Source: Opitutaceae bacterium (GTDB lineage Bacteria > Verrucomicrobiota > Verrucomicrobiia > Opitutales > Opitutaceae). From it: a stretch of 64,000 nucleotides of DNA. Location of the stretch: the NCBI GenBank assembly GCA_015075305.1, contig JABTUS010000012.1, forward strand, positions 1 to 64,000, written 5' to 3'. How positions within the stretch are numbered: position 1 is the first letter of the stretch; each line of letters begins with the position of its first letter. Below are positions 34,367-43,200 of the stretch, piece after piece. Below the pieces are notes generated by a model. The model had not been told where the DNA came from. It searched no databases and worked only from the letters and a program-made list of their open reading frames with translations. Made by a program: the position numbers and the translations under genes.

Positions 34367-35398
34367 ATGCGTTATGTGCTTGCAATGATTGCAGCCTTGC
34401 TCGGCAGCGCCATACCAGGAGCATCGTCGGCGTTCACCTTGGGCACGCCGGAAGTATTGACGAGGCAAGGGGAGCCGCTACGACTCCGTGTCCCTCTGAA
34501 TTTGACTGGGAATGAAACAGGCGTTCGGGTTGCGCTGGCCGCTGAAGGGGTATATGCCGCGCTTGGATATTTCTATCCACAGTCGCTCAGGAATGCGAAT
34601 GCCGAGGTCAAGGACGCAGGCGGGAAAAGCGTCATCGAAATTACGGGTGGCGCGCCGCGCGGGCCGCTGCTTCCCGTCGTCATGGATATTTCAACCAACA
34701 CCGGAAGCGTCGTAAGACATTTTACGGTGCAGCTGCCAGAGCAAGGCGCGGCTCAGTCGACGGCCACCCCCTCTTCAGCGCCGGCCGTCAAGCGGGCGCA
34801 AGTCACGCCAACTGTCGCATCCGGTTCGGCGCAGGGCTCTTTCGCTATCCAGGACATGATCATTCAACAAAGAATCGACTCAATAAAGGAAGCCGAAACG
34901 GAAGTCGCTTCAAAAATTGATGGATTGAACAATACCGTCACAGGCCTTGTCACCAGTATCGCGATTTCCATGGATGACACGCGAAAGGTGCAGGAAAGCA
35001 TAAATAGGCGCCTTGAAGAACGCTTCAGTCGAGATGATCTGACATGGTTCGCGGGCTCCGCGGTAATCGGATTTGTCATCGCCATGCTGCTCTTTGGCGG
35101 TCGCAGGAAAGGCTTGCAAGCCGGCATGCGCGTACGGCTGGTCGGGCACGGGCAGCAGCCGATCGAGGGCGAGTTCGTTCGCCTGGTGACGGACAAGAAT
35201 AAGCCGCTTGCTTACCGCATTGCGGACATGATGTCTGGAGTGCCAAAAACCATGGAAATCAGGGCTCTTGCCGATGATCGCGGGCCGGTCGTGGAGGAAG
35301 CGCAGCATCCCCAGCAACTCGACAACTTCAGCCGTCCGGAAACGGCCAGGACTCTTGCTCTTGAACCCATCGCCGAACACGCCGGCTTGAGGCATTAA
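34367..35398 (+). CDS. FimV-like N-terminal domain protein with membrane anchor
   Basis: A 343-residue exported protein. After the signal peptide (ending ASSA) the mature start FTLGTPEVLTRQGEPLRLRVPL resembles the N-terminal periplasmic domain of FimV/TspA pilus proteins. A linker and coiled coil (residues 160-215) precede one membrane segment (FAGSAVIGFVIAMLLFGG near 230) and a cytoplasmic tail of about 100 residues. FimV itself is much longer and binds peptidoglycan through LysM, which is absent here. Overlaps the next gene at ATGGTG. Confidence 0.55.
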   Translation: MRYVLAMIAALLGSAIPGASSAFTLGTPEVLTRQGEPLRLRVPLNLTGNETGVRVALAAEGVYAALGYFYPQSLRNANAEVKDAGGKSVIEITGGAPRGPLLPVVMDISTNTGSVVRHFTVQLPEQGAAQSTATPSSAPAVKRAQVTPTVASGSAQGSFAIQDMIIQQRIDSIKEAETEVASKIDGLNNTVTGLVTSIAISMDDTRKVQESINRRLEERFSRDDLTWFAGSAVIGFVIAMLLFGGRRKGLQAGMRVRLVGHGQQPIEGEFVRLVTDKNKPLAYRIADMMSGVPKTMEIRALADDRGPVVEEAQHPQQLDNFSRPETARTLALEPIAEHAGLRH

Positions 35399-36462
35399 TG
35401 GTGATCTCGAAACATTTATTGTTCATCTTCGGGTTGATTCTGGGCGGCACGGTCCACGCCAATGAAGCCCTGCACGGAGTAAAAACAACTCGCGAGGGCG
35501 TCCTCTACCGTATTGACGAGGCCGCCCGAACCCCCTCCAGAACAGCCTACCGAATCCTTGAACGGGAGGCCGACGCAGACACGGCCGCCGCGCTGGAGGC
35601 CACTCCGGCGCGACTTCATCTCACCGAAAGAATGCAAGTCAAGGATGTGGCTGCCATTCTACTCAAGGATCATGGAATGGCAGTCCGGTTTTCGGGGCAG
35701 GGCGCCGTAGTCAAATCCGGTCGCATGGTAGGGCCGGTCGTGGTTTCCGGCTCACTTCTCGGCGCCTTGCGCAACCTTGGCAACCAGGCTGGATTGCAAA
35801 CAATTGTCCACCGAGATGCAATCGAGTTTGCGGATCGCAAGGGATTTGCGCTCGCGCTTCCATCATTCGAGAACCAGACAGAGATCGCAACCAAGCTGAT
35901 GGGCACCGGGGCATCAAATATCAAGATGGCTGCGGGCGCGGTTAATTTCGAAGCGGATTCCGATGCGCTGCGCGCCGTCCAACATCTGGTACGCGAATTA
36001 CGACAAGGACGTCGAGGCGTGAGCCCATTCCTGTCTGACCTTGCTTCACGCCAGCCTGCTCCACCTACACCGCCACCGGCAGCGCCCGATGCGCGCTCTA
36101 CCGAATTGTCCGTAGCGGAACAGGCGCTCATGAAACAAATGGGAATCGATGCGAAGTCGATCAAGACATCACCTCCCGTATTACCAGTCAAGACAAAGGC
36201 CGCAAGTCCGGACCCGTTGCTGGCCTCGACCATAACGATTACTTACGAAGGGGACTTGGTAAAGGCAGTGGAGCGCCTGGCAGAGGAGGCGGAAGTAGCC
36301 CATCGCATCGTCTCCAAGCCGCGCAAGCCGGTCAAGGTTAAGCTGAATTTCCGCAACGCTCCACTTCAAGCCGTTCTTGAAGCGCTCGGCCGCCAGTCCA
36401 AGGGTAAAGCTGAGATTGTCTATGATAAATCGGCACGCCGCATCGATATTGTTGCTCGCTAG
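35398..36462 (+). CDS. Exported protein with DotD/secretin N0-like C-terminal domain
   Basis: A 354-residue exported protein (signal peptide ending VHA). Residues 75-200 contain a secretin-like N-domain pattern (MQVKDVAAILLKDHGMAVRFSGQ; LLGALRNLGNQAGLQT). The last 85 residues (STITITYEGDLVKAVERLAEEAEVAHRIVSKPRKPVKVKLNFRNAPLQAVLEALGRQ) fit the DotD/TraH domain of IncI and Dot/Icm systems, which joins the outer-membrane ring. There is no lipobox. Together with the two genes before it, it may form a ring complex for the pilus secretin. Confidence 0.55.
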   Translation: MVISKHLLFIFGLILGGTVHANEALHGVKTTREGVLYRIDEAARTPSRTAYRILEREADADTAAALEATPARLHLTERMQVKDVAAILLKDHGMAVRFSGQGAVVKSGRMVGPVVVSGSLLGALRNLGNQAGLQTIVHRDAIEFADRKGFALALPSFENQTEIATKLMGTGASNIKMAAGAVNFEADSDALRAVQHLVRELRQGRRGVSPFLSDLASRQPAPPTPPPAAPDARSTELSVAEQALMKQMGIDAKSIKTSPPVLPVKTKAASPDPLLASTITITYEGDLVKAVERLAEEAEVAHRIVSKPRKPVKVKLNFRNAPLQAVLEALGRQSKGKAEIVYDKSARRIDIVAR

Positions 36463-36931
36463 CGCGATTTTGCTAGCGAGCGGCAAGGTGGCCGCCAGCC
36501 ATCATGTTACATCCTGTTTCGAGCAGGCCGGTGCCCGCTATCGAATTAGCCCGCTCCTGCTCTGGTCTATTGCAAAGACCGAATCCAACTTCAATCCGCG
36601 GGCCATTAACCGCAGCAATGCCAACAAAACCTACGATATAGGGATGATGCAGATCAACAGCGCGTGGCTATCGACACTCCAGCGCTACAACATTTCGGAA
36701 CAAGATCTCTATGACGCCTGCACGAGCATTCATGTTGGTGCATGGATACTTGCGCAGAATGTAGCGAGACACGGGTATACGTGGAAAGCCGTCGGGGCCT
36801 ACAACGCGGTCACCCCATCCAAGCAGGCCAAATATGCCGCCAAAGTGCTCAAAACAGCAAACGAGGTCGCGGGATCTGCGCCGGCCGTCCCGAGTGTGCG
36901 CGAAGCTCCCCGCATCAGAGTCCAAGGATAG
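36422..36931 (+). CDS. Lytic transglycosylase (R64 PilT / VirB1 type)
   Basis: A 169-residue exported protein with SLT fold: catalytic Glu in IAKTESNFNP near residue 55, DIGMMQINSAW, and a late AVGAYNA. This family (R64 PilT, IpgF, VirB1, F orf169) opens peptidoglycan for pilus or channel assembly. ATG 36422 lies 40 bases inside the end of the previous gene; the signal segment is SILLLASAILLASGKVAAS. Confidence 0.85.
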   Translation: MINRHAASILLLASAILLASGKVAASHHVTSCFEQAGARYRISPLLLWSIAKTESNFNPRAINRSNANKTYDIGMMQINSAWLSTLQRYNISEQDLYDACTSIHVGAWILAQNVARHGYTWKAVGAYNAVTPSKQAKYAAKVLKTANEVAGSAPAVPSVREAPRIRVQG

Positions 36932-36940
36932 GAGGCCGGC

Positions 36941-38338
36941 ATGTCTATGTATGGAATGCCAGACCTATTCATATCCACCAGCTCGCGCGATGCGAAAACG
37001 GTCCAGTGGCTCAATTCGCTGTTTCTCTCCGCCGTCAGAAAGGGCGCCTCCGACATCCATTTCGAGGACATGGAGCAGGATACGCGGGTTCGTTTTCGTA
37101 TCAATGGCACACTGACAACCATTGAATCTGTTCCGCGCATGCTGTCGATCGATGCGATGAACAAGATCCGGGCTCGGACAGATTTACCGCTGTCCGATCT
37201 AAGACGCCCGCTCGATGGCAGATTCTCGCTTGATTATAAAAACGATGGCGTCTGCATCGATGTAAGGGCGTCGTTTACGCCGATCATCCACGGTACATCG
37301 CTGGTCTGCCGCGTGCTGGATCAGCGCAACACGCTCAGAACGATCGACGAAATCGAGATGACCGATGAGGTGCGTAAGTGGGTGAGCATCCTGCTGCACG
37401 AGCCTCATGGCTTATTTCTGGTTTCCGGCCCGACCGGATCAGGCAAAACCTCCACTCTTTACGCAATATTGAACGCTCTGCGCGACGAAACGCGCAAAAT
37501 CTCAACCATCGAGGATCCGGTTGAATATCGCGTTCCAGGCCTATGCCAGACCAACATCGAGGGCAACCTGACTTTTGCCGATGTGCTGCGCGCGGAGCTG
37601 AGGCAGGACCCTGATGTGATCCTTGTCGGGGAAATCCGGGACGCGGAAACCGCGCAGATTGCGTTGCAGGCGTCGATGACAGGGCATCTCGTGCTCTCTA
37701 CGCTACACGCCAATGATGCCGCGGCATCGGTAGGCCGGATGCTCGATCTGGGCGCCGACCCAAGCACGCTTGGCGCAGCGCTGCGTGGCGTGCTTGCGCA
37801 AAGGCTTGTACGCCGACTGGCTGAGCGGCACGACATGGCGCCTCCGACAGAAGCCGAGATATTCTGGCTGCAGAACCATGACATCGAGGTTTCTACGGAC
37901 AACGTCTTCGGCGTTCCCGTTGAAAACGAAGGAGAGGATGGCTACGACGGACGGGTTCCCGTGATGGAGTTAATCGTCATCGACAGAACGGTGCGCAACG
38001 TGCTGCCGCTGAAGGATCCGAAAGCGATACGAACAGTGGCACGCCGGCAGCCGCAGTACCAGACTCTTGCAGCATCGGCCGCCGACCTTGCGCGGCGCGG
38101 CCTGACAAGCGTTACCGAGGCCTACACGGTCTCCTCCATTTCCGAACACCTAAGGTCATTCCGTACGCTACCCGAGCGCCTGATCGAGCTGGGCAAGCTA
38201 TCCCCATATCAGTACGATGTTTGCAAGCAGATACAACTCGAGGCGTCACGTATGGGGCGTCGGATGACGCTTGAGGATGTGCTGGTTTCACAGCGTTACG
38301 TTTCGCAATCGGATATCGATGAAGTCACAGATCTATAG
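36941..38338 (+). CDS. GspE/PilB-type secretion ATPase
   Basis: A 465-residue ATPase: the KGASDIHFED block near residue 35, Walker A GPTGSGKTS near residue 168, Asp box STIEDPVEY, Walker B DVILVGEIRDAET near 225 and His box GHLVLSTLHANDA. The C-terminal part has only a remnant of the zinc region (no CxxC pairs). The last 50 residues (LIELGKLSPYQYDVCKQIQLE...EDVLVSQRYVS) resemble the N1-like domain usually found at the N-terminus of PilB. It is the second extension-type ATPase in the pil region, next to PilQ. Confidence 0.85.
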   Translation: MSMYGMPDLFISTSSRDAKTVQWLNSLFLSAVRKGASDIHFEDMEQDTRVRFRINGTLTTIESVPRMLSIDAMNKIRARTDLPLSDLRRPLDGRFSLDYKNDGVCIDVRASFTPIIHGTSLVCRVLDQRNTLRTIDEIEMTDEVRKWVSILLHEPHGLFLVSGPTGSGKTSTLYAILNALRDETRKISTIEDPVEYRVPGLCQTNIEGNLTFADVLRAELRQDPDVILVGEIRDAETAQIALQASMTGHLVLSTLHANDAAASVGRMLDLGADPSTLGAALRGVLAQRLVRRLAERHDMAPPTEAEIFWLQNHDIEVSTDNVFGVPVENEGEDGYDGRVPVMELIVIDRTVRNVLPLKDPKAIRTVARRQPQYQTLAASAADLARRGLTSVTEAYTVSSISEHLRSFRTLPERLIELGKLSPYQYDVCKQIQLEASRMGRRMTLEDVLVSQRYVSQSDIDEVTDL

Positions 38339-38993
38339 CAACTGGCGTGCTGTTCTGTTTGGCGCGGCGATCGGTTTTGCGGCGTGGAGCGCTATGGCGC
38401 AAAGCACGGCCGGCATACCGCTTCCGGACATGGACATGCCATATCAGACCGTTTCTGTGCATGAGGATGCGAATGTGGTGCGCGTGTTCTTTATGGGCAC
38501 CTGCAGCTACTGCAGGCAGGCTCATGCGCCGCTTATTCGATGGGGGAAGAGCTTGCCCAGAACTCTCAAGTTCGAGATGACACCCGTGGCCTCAACGGAC
38601 CCCGCCCATATGGTGGGGGCGGCGGCTTACTACGCAGTAGAGAGAATTTCGCCTGGGAATACGGATCTGTTCATGGAGCGTGTGTATTCCGCTATCCAGG
38701 ATCACCGCCAACCGGCAAGCGACCCGCGCACTTATCTGGCAGCCGCACGCGCCATTGGCATCGATCCGCGTGTTTTGAATGATGCGATGCGCAGCAAGGA
38801 AAACCGCGACAAGGTGTTTGCAGCGGCACGAATGCTTGCCAGATACAAGGTCGACTCAACTCCATCGATGGCGATCGGCGGGCGCTATGTTGTCGGCACC
38901 GAGGTTACCCAGGGGGTGAATTCGAATCTGTTCGATTTGCTTAACGCGGTTACATCGAAATACCTAATTGAGACTGGAAGGGGGAAGGGTTGA
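38319..38993 (+). CDS. DsbA/DsbG-like periplasmic thiol-disulfide protein
   Basis: A 224-residue exported thioredoxin-fold protein: signal peptide (ending AMAQS), active site FMGTCSYCRQAH near residue 65, a helical insertion of DsbA type, and cis-Pro segment DSTPSMAIGG near 185. The start ATG 38319 overlaps the end of the ATPase gene by 20 bases. It is the third thioredoxin-like protein of the transfer/pilus cluster (with DsbC and TraF), which fits the Cys-rich TraN encoded soon after. Confidence 0.8.
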   Translation: MKSQIYSNWRAVLFGAAIGFAAWSAMAQSTAGIPLPDMDMPYQTVSVHEDANVVRVFFMGTCSYCRQAHAPLIRWGKSLPRTLKFEMTPVASTDPAHMVGAAAYYAVERISPGNTDLFMERVYSAIQDHRQPASDPRTYLAAARAIGIDPRVLNDAMRSKENRDKVFAAARMLARYKVDSTPSMAIGGRYVVGTEVTQGVNSNLFDLLNAVTSKYLIETGRGKG

Positions 38994-39586
38994 GGCTCCA
39001 ATGGGTAGTCGCGGCCATGCTGTCGATGTCCGCGGGTTGCGTTACGGTAGGACAAAGGGCACCTGATTCGATATCAGAAATCGGTGGGGGCGAAATATCG
39101 CTGGTATATGTGCAACCGCCCAGATTGTGCAGTCGCGAAGTCCAGGCCTACTCGGATTTCGCCTTCATACGACCATCTCAGGAAACCGTGGTTGGGAATA
39201 CGACCTGCGATGGGTTCGATGGCATGGGCGCTGCGGAGGTGGTCTGGTGGCGCCAGGAGGGTAGCGGCCGATGGGAGCCGTCACCTGATATCGAACGCAA
39301 ACTCCATTTCAAGCAGGAATTCATCAAGGGATCGACCGCAATACCCAAGCAATCCAGTGCGATGGAAGCTCTTCTCGCTGTAGCCAAGGCAAATCCGGGC
39401 AGCCCAATACGTCTTACAGTCTATTCAGAGGAGAAGGAGCACAAGCGCATCACCGAGTTGCGCACCAAAGCTGTTCGCGACTGGCTTGCGCGCAAGGGGG
39501 TGGATCCGAAGCGCGTCATCGGTGTGGCAGGAAGTGTGGGGACGCCACGCGCGGAGGCTGAGATCGTCGTCATTATCAAGGGATAG
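38990..39586 (+). CDS. Lipoprotein with OmpA-like C-terminal domain
   Basis: A 198-residue protein starting at TTG 38990, overlapping the previous stop. The N-terminus has a lipobox MSAGC near residue 16. The C-terminal part (SAMEALLAVAKANPGSPIRLTVYSEEKEHKRITELRTKAVRDWLARKGVDPKRVIGV) follows the OmpA_C peptidoglycan-binding pattern. Probably an outer-membrane lipoprotein anchoring the apparatus to the wall. It is the last gene before traL. Confidence 0.6.
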   Translation: MRLQWVVAAMLSMSAGCVTVGQRAPDSISEIGGGEISLVYVQPPRLCSREVQAYSDFAFIRPSQETVVGNTTCDGFDGMGAAEVVWWRQEGSGRWEPSPDIERKLHFKQEFIKGSTAIPKQSSAMEALLAVAKANPGSPIRLTVYSEEKEHKRITELRTKAVRDWLARKGVDPKRVIGVAGSVGTPRAEAEIVVIIKG

Positions 39587-39592
39587 CCGCAA

Positions 39593-39871
39593 TTGGAGCC
39601 AGTACCCATTCCGCAGTACATCGACAACCCGCCCCAGATACTGTTGTGGGAAGCGGACGAAATCGCCCCTGTTGTCACACTTATTGGGCTGGGCATTATT
39701 ACCGGGACGCTCACCCAATGCCTGCTGATTTCCTATGCGGTGCATAAGGTGTTCTCTCATTTCAAGAGCAAGCAGATGCGAAATTTTCTGCTTCACTGGC
39801 TTTTCCGCATCGGGTTGATACCACTAAATCGCAAATTTACCAACGGGGCAGTTCGTTACTTCCATGTCTAA
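39593..39871 (+). CDS. traL: TraL, type IV conjugative transfer protein
   Basis: A 92-residue protein starting at TTG 39593. PVPIPQYIDNPPQILLWEADE is the family N-terminus, followed by one long hydrophobic region (VVTLIGLGIITGTLTQCLLISYAVHKVF) and the RNFLLHWLFRIGL segment. TraL is an inner-membrane pilus assembly protein (VirB3-like). Overlaps traN by eight bases. Confidence 0.85.
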   Translation: MEPVPIPQYIDNPPQILLWEADEIAPVVTLIGLGIITGTLTQCLLISYAVHKVFSHFKSKQMRNFLLHWLFRIGLIPLNRKFTNGAVRYFHV

Positions 39872-41969
39872 GTGGCATTGGCGACGTCTGACAGCCTGCT
39901 GTGTGATTGTCACCCAGCTGACATCTGCAATAGCGTTTGCGCAGGACCACACCCCGGATCTGGGCCAAGTACGCACCCAGATGGAATTGTTGCGCGCACT
40001 TACCGCTAATGCTCCGGAGACAATTGTTGGCACGCCTTCAGAGTATGACGAGGCGACGCTCAACCAGCTGTATGCCCAGGGGAAAACACCAGAGGCGCAT
40101 ACCGCGGCGAATATCCAGCGGATAAAAGAATGCGAGATGGCCGAGAACGTCGGCTATGCCGGCCTCACGCCAAAAGAACGGACAGAATGTCAGGGGGTGC
40201 TGACGGTTGCACGTGCGCACAGGAAGCCCAATCCATACCTGGACAAGAACGATCCGAAATTCATCGGCGAGAAGCTCAAGCAGGAAGCTAAGGCAGCCCA
40301 CGACAAGGCGGAAGAGGATATCAGTCGCGGCCGCGTAGACGTCACGAACGCGATCAGTACACAGTTTGAATGCAGCGAAAAACAGGAGCCGCTGCCAGCA
40401 ATCCAAAGAGCCGATGTATGCAACGTCGATAAACCGGCGGAGGGGAAAACATGCGACATCCCGGTTGCTATTACCGTTGCCGACCGGGTCATCGGGACCA
40501 CGAGGGACGAGGCAGCCTGCATCCCGCTCGAGAAAGACGCCAAATGCGAAGTAGGCGAAGAAGAGTGCAGCGAGTATACGCGCGTCAATATCTCGCCAGA
40601 AGGCGAGGAGCCAGAGTATGTGACGGTATGTTCTAAATTCGTCCGCGGCTACACCTGCTGGCAACCCGACAAGCCCTGGAACGTAAGTTGGCCTTGCCAG
40701 CGTTTGGAAGCTGATCCCAACTGCATGTTTGTTGGGGAGTCTCCGCTGAAATTCATGGCGGGCAAACCGGTTCTTGCAGAAAATCATTATACCTGCGCCT
40801 TTACTCCGCCAGACTCAGCAAGGATCGGCACGAATTGCAGCACAAAGGTTTGTATTGGGGACACATGCACCTCAACGCCGGCGCAAAAGAACCCGGACTT
40901 TGCAAATGCCATGGTTGGCATGGAAGTGCTACGGCAAGGCGGGGTATACGCATGCGACCGGCAGCGCGAGGAGTGCGTGGATGAAACGGTCGAAGCGGAG
41001 GCCCAGCAGCTAAAGCTTTTCTCTGGTGTTGTTGATCGATGCCGGGATCCGATCATCGGTACGAATTGCTGCTCATCGAGCGACGGGGATTCCCTTAAAA
41101 CTAACCGGCAGGTTTTACCGTCCGTTACCGACGTATTCATCGAAAACGCCTTGGGCAATACGCACCTGGCCTCGAATTACGTCTACGACTTCATGTTCAC
41201 GAAGGGCGGCGACTGGATGATGGATAAGGCCATCGATGCCTGGTCATCCGGTGCCTGGGATCCGGGAGCCGGATTTAATCTGCGCCTGTCGCTCTATGGG
41301 TTTACGCTCAGTTACGGCGGGGGGGCTGGGGGAGGGTTCTTGGCCAATATGCTAGGGGGAGACAGTATTATCGGCCAGGGCCTGAATCTGTTTGGAGAGG
41401 GCGGCAACCTATTCACGATTACAGACATCATGGGAATCGAGGGCTTGAATTTAGGCTTCAATCCTTACGTGCTGGCGCTGCAAATCGCGATCTTCGTAAT
41501 ACAGCAACTCATGTCCTGCACAGTGGACGAGAAGATGCTGGCTATGCGAAGAGGCGGCGATTTATGCGTGAAGCTGGGGCGTAAATGCGCCAAGAAAATT
41601 CCAATCATTGGGTTGTGTATTGTTTATGTCGAGGCTTGGTGCTGCTGGAACTCGAGACTCGCCAAGATCATCGGAACTTACGGAGCGGCGCAACTTGGGA
41701 TGGGGCGAGCTAATTGCGCTGGATTTACTCCAGAACAGCTCGCGCAAATCGATTTTTCTCGTCTGCCGCTCGATCAGTTCATGAATGAAATCATGAGGAC
41801 GGCGAAACTGCCTGGCACGGATTTCACAAGCCGGGCCATGACTCATAGCGATAGACGCCGAGAGGATGCAATCAACTCGGTGGATCCGGCGGCAATATCT
41901 GAGCAGGTAATCGACCCTGATTTGGTTGATTACACCGCAGATCGCATTCGGTTCATGTTGGGGAGATAG
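39864..41969 (+). CDS. traN: TraN-like mating-pair stabilisation protein
   Basis: A 701-residue exported protein (signal peptide ending AFAQD) with more than 25 Cys, in clusters such as FECSEKQ, GYTCWQP, NCSTKVCIGDTC, TNCCSSSDG and EAWCCWNS. This Cys-rich outer-membrane pattern is that of TraN, which contacts the recipient cell surface. A Gly-rich hydrophobic stretch lies around residues 470-550. Placement directly after traL is unusual; F and SXT have traN after traU. Confidence 0.75.
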   Translation: MSKWHWRRLTACCVIVTQLTSAIAFAQDHTPDLGQVRTQMELLRALTANAPETIVGTPSEYDEATLNQLYAQGKTPEAHTAANIQRIKECEMAENVGYAGLTPKERTECQGVLTVARAHRKPNPYLDKNDPKFIGEKLKQEAKAAHDKAEEDISRGRVDVTNAISTQFECSEKQEPLPAIQRADVCNVDKPAEGKTCDIPVAITVADRVIGTTRDEAACIPLEKDAKCEVGEEECSEYTRVNISPEGEEPEYVTVCSKFVRGYTCWQPDKPWNVSWPCQRLEADPNCMFVGESPLKFMAGKPVLAENHYTCAFTPPDSARIGTNCSTKVCIGDTCTSTPAQKNPDFANAMVGMEVLRQGGVYACDRQREECVDETVEAEAQQLKLFSGVVDRCRDPIIGTNCCSSSDGDSLKTNRQVLPSVTDVFIENALGNTHLASNYVYDFMFTKGGDWMMDKAIDAWSSGAWDPGAGFNLRLSLYGFTLSYGGGAGGGFLANMLGGDSIIGQGLNLFGEGGNLFTITDIMGIEGLNLGFNPYVLALQIAIFVIQQLMSCTVDEKMLAMRRGGDLCVKLGRKCAKKIPIIGLCIVYVEAWCCWNSRLAKIIGTYGAAQLGMGRANCAGFTPEQLAQIDFSRLPLDQFMNEIMRTAKLPGTDFTSRAMTHSDRRREDAINSVDPAAISEQVIDPDLVDYTADRIRFMLGR

Positions 41970-41973
41970 CATA

Positions 41974-42399
41974 GTGCGCAAAGCGGCAGCAATCCTGATC
42001 TTGTCGGTCGTGCCCATATTGGCACAAGCCGAAGATCTGAATGGCTATATTTTTCTGGCCATAAAGAACGGAAGTGCTGGTGGCCCGGTAACTGACGCCA
42101 TGGCCAAGATGATCAAAGCCAAAACAGGCTCAGCGGAAACCCCGCAAGCCAAGGTAGAGGTCGTCGGCCAATTCCAGGACCCTACCTGCAAAAGAGTACG
42201 CGTGGCCATTTCTCAGGGGGGGGTAAAAACCTTGGAAGGGAAGGTCATAACCCTGCCGATTCCCCCATTCGAACTCAATATTTGCCTAAACGGCCGGCCT
42301 CCTGCCGAAACGCTGGATCCAGCGGCTGTCCAAGCCAGGGCAGAGGCGTTACACAAGCAGATGGGGGGTAGTAAGGGCATCGCCGGCACTGGGCGTTGA
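41974..42399 (+). CDS. Exported protein of unknown function between traN and traE
   Basis: A 141-residue exported protein starting at GTG 41974 (signal peptide AAAILILSVVPILAQA). One Cys pair (DPTCKRVR, NICLNG) could form a disulfide. No family recognised. A run of eight G (42216-42223) lies in the coding sequence. It ends the unit started at 33663; a GTTTTTCC box follows 20 bases later. Confidence 0.55.
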   Translation: MRKAAAILILSVVPILAQAEDLNGYIFLAIKNGSAGGPVTDAMAKMIKAKTGSAETPQAKVEVVGQFQDPTCKRVRVAISQGGVKTLEGKVITLPIPPFELNICLNGRPPAETLDPAAVQARAEALHKQMGGSKGIAGTGR

Positions 42400-42418
42400 A
42401 TTCACCCCTCCTGTAAGC

Positions 42419-42430
42419 GTTTTTCCCCGG
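42419..42430 (+). promoter_or_regulatory. GTTTTTCC box upstream of traE
   Basis: GTTTTTCCCCGG in the 90-base gap before traE, the fourth occurrence of the core at the start of a gene block. Conservation beyond the core is weak. Confidence 0.4.
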
Positions 42431-42489
42431 CGCACGGCTTGTCAGAGAACCATATTATTCAGTATGGCTTATCTCTCCCTGACTCTTCG

Positions 42490-43200
42490 ATGAAACTCAG
42501 CACACTGAATGCCACATGGCGGATGGCATCGCTCTCGAACAAGCTGCTGCTTGTCGCGAATCTGATACTGTCGGCGGCCGTTCTGGTGTTGGGCGGGGCG
42601 GCCATTCATAACCGGGATCGCCTGGTGGTAGTGCCGCCAAACATCGATCAGCCTTACATCATGGGCTGGCGGTCGGCCACCCCGGAGTTTTTCAAGTCGA
42701 TGGGCTTGTATTTCTCCGGCCTTATCGGACAAATCAGTCCAAGGAATATCGAATTCACGATCGGCATTATTGATCGGTTTTGCGATCCCCCGATTGCGGA
42801 CGGTATCAAGAAAAAACTGCGCGCTATTGCCGCCGATTATCAGTTCCAGCAATCAACCTCTCATGCTTGGTTCGAGGCGGAGAAGGTCGCCTGGGAGGAG
42901 CGCGCGGGAAAAATCTTCGTGATAGGGCGTTTGATGACATCCACCCTTAACCGGGGCGTTTTCATCAAACCGGTCACGTATGAGTACAAGATCGATATTC
43001 GAGAGGGGCAGCCCATTATTACCCACTTCGATTCATACGAGGGCAATGTCCCGCATACAGAAGAATGGCTAAGGGATCCAAAAAAGGCCGAAGCGGAAGC
43101 CAAGCGTCGATCGGTCGAGGAGCAGACAACAAAGAAGGAACTCGAGCAAATCGAGATTCGAGAATCGAATGCGGCAGCGGCCAAAGGGGGGGCGCAATGA
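42490..43200 (+). CDS. traE: TraE, F-type T4SS protein (VirB5/VirB8-like)
   Basis: A 236-residue protein with an N-terminal membrane segment (LLLVANLILSAAVLVLGGAAI) and a periplasmic domain (FFKSMGLYFSGLIGQISPRNIEF). The motif order matches TraE of F and IncC systems. The C-terminal 40 residues are a charged, Glu/Lys-rich extension. A TTG at 42439 could add 17 residues; ATG 42490 is preferred because MKLSTLNATW aligns with the family start. Overlaps traK by four bases. Confidence 0.8.
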   Translation: MKLSTLNATWRMASLSNKLLLVANLILSAAVLVLGGAAIHNRDRLVVVPPNIDQPYIMGWRSATPEFFKSMGLYFSGLIGQISPRNIEFTIGIIDRFCDPPIADGIKKKLRAIAADYQFQQSTSHAWFEAEKVAWEERAGKIFVIGRLMTSTLNRGVFIKPVTYEYKIDIREGQPIITHFDSYEGNVPHTEEWLRDPKKAEAEAKRRSVEEQTTKKELEQIEIRESNAAAAKGGAQ

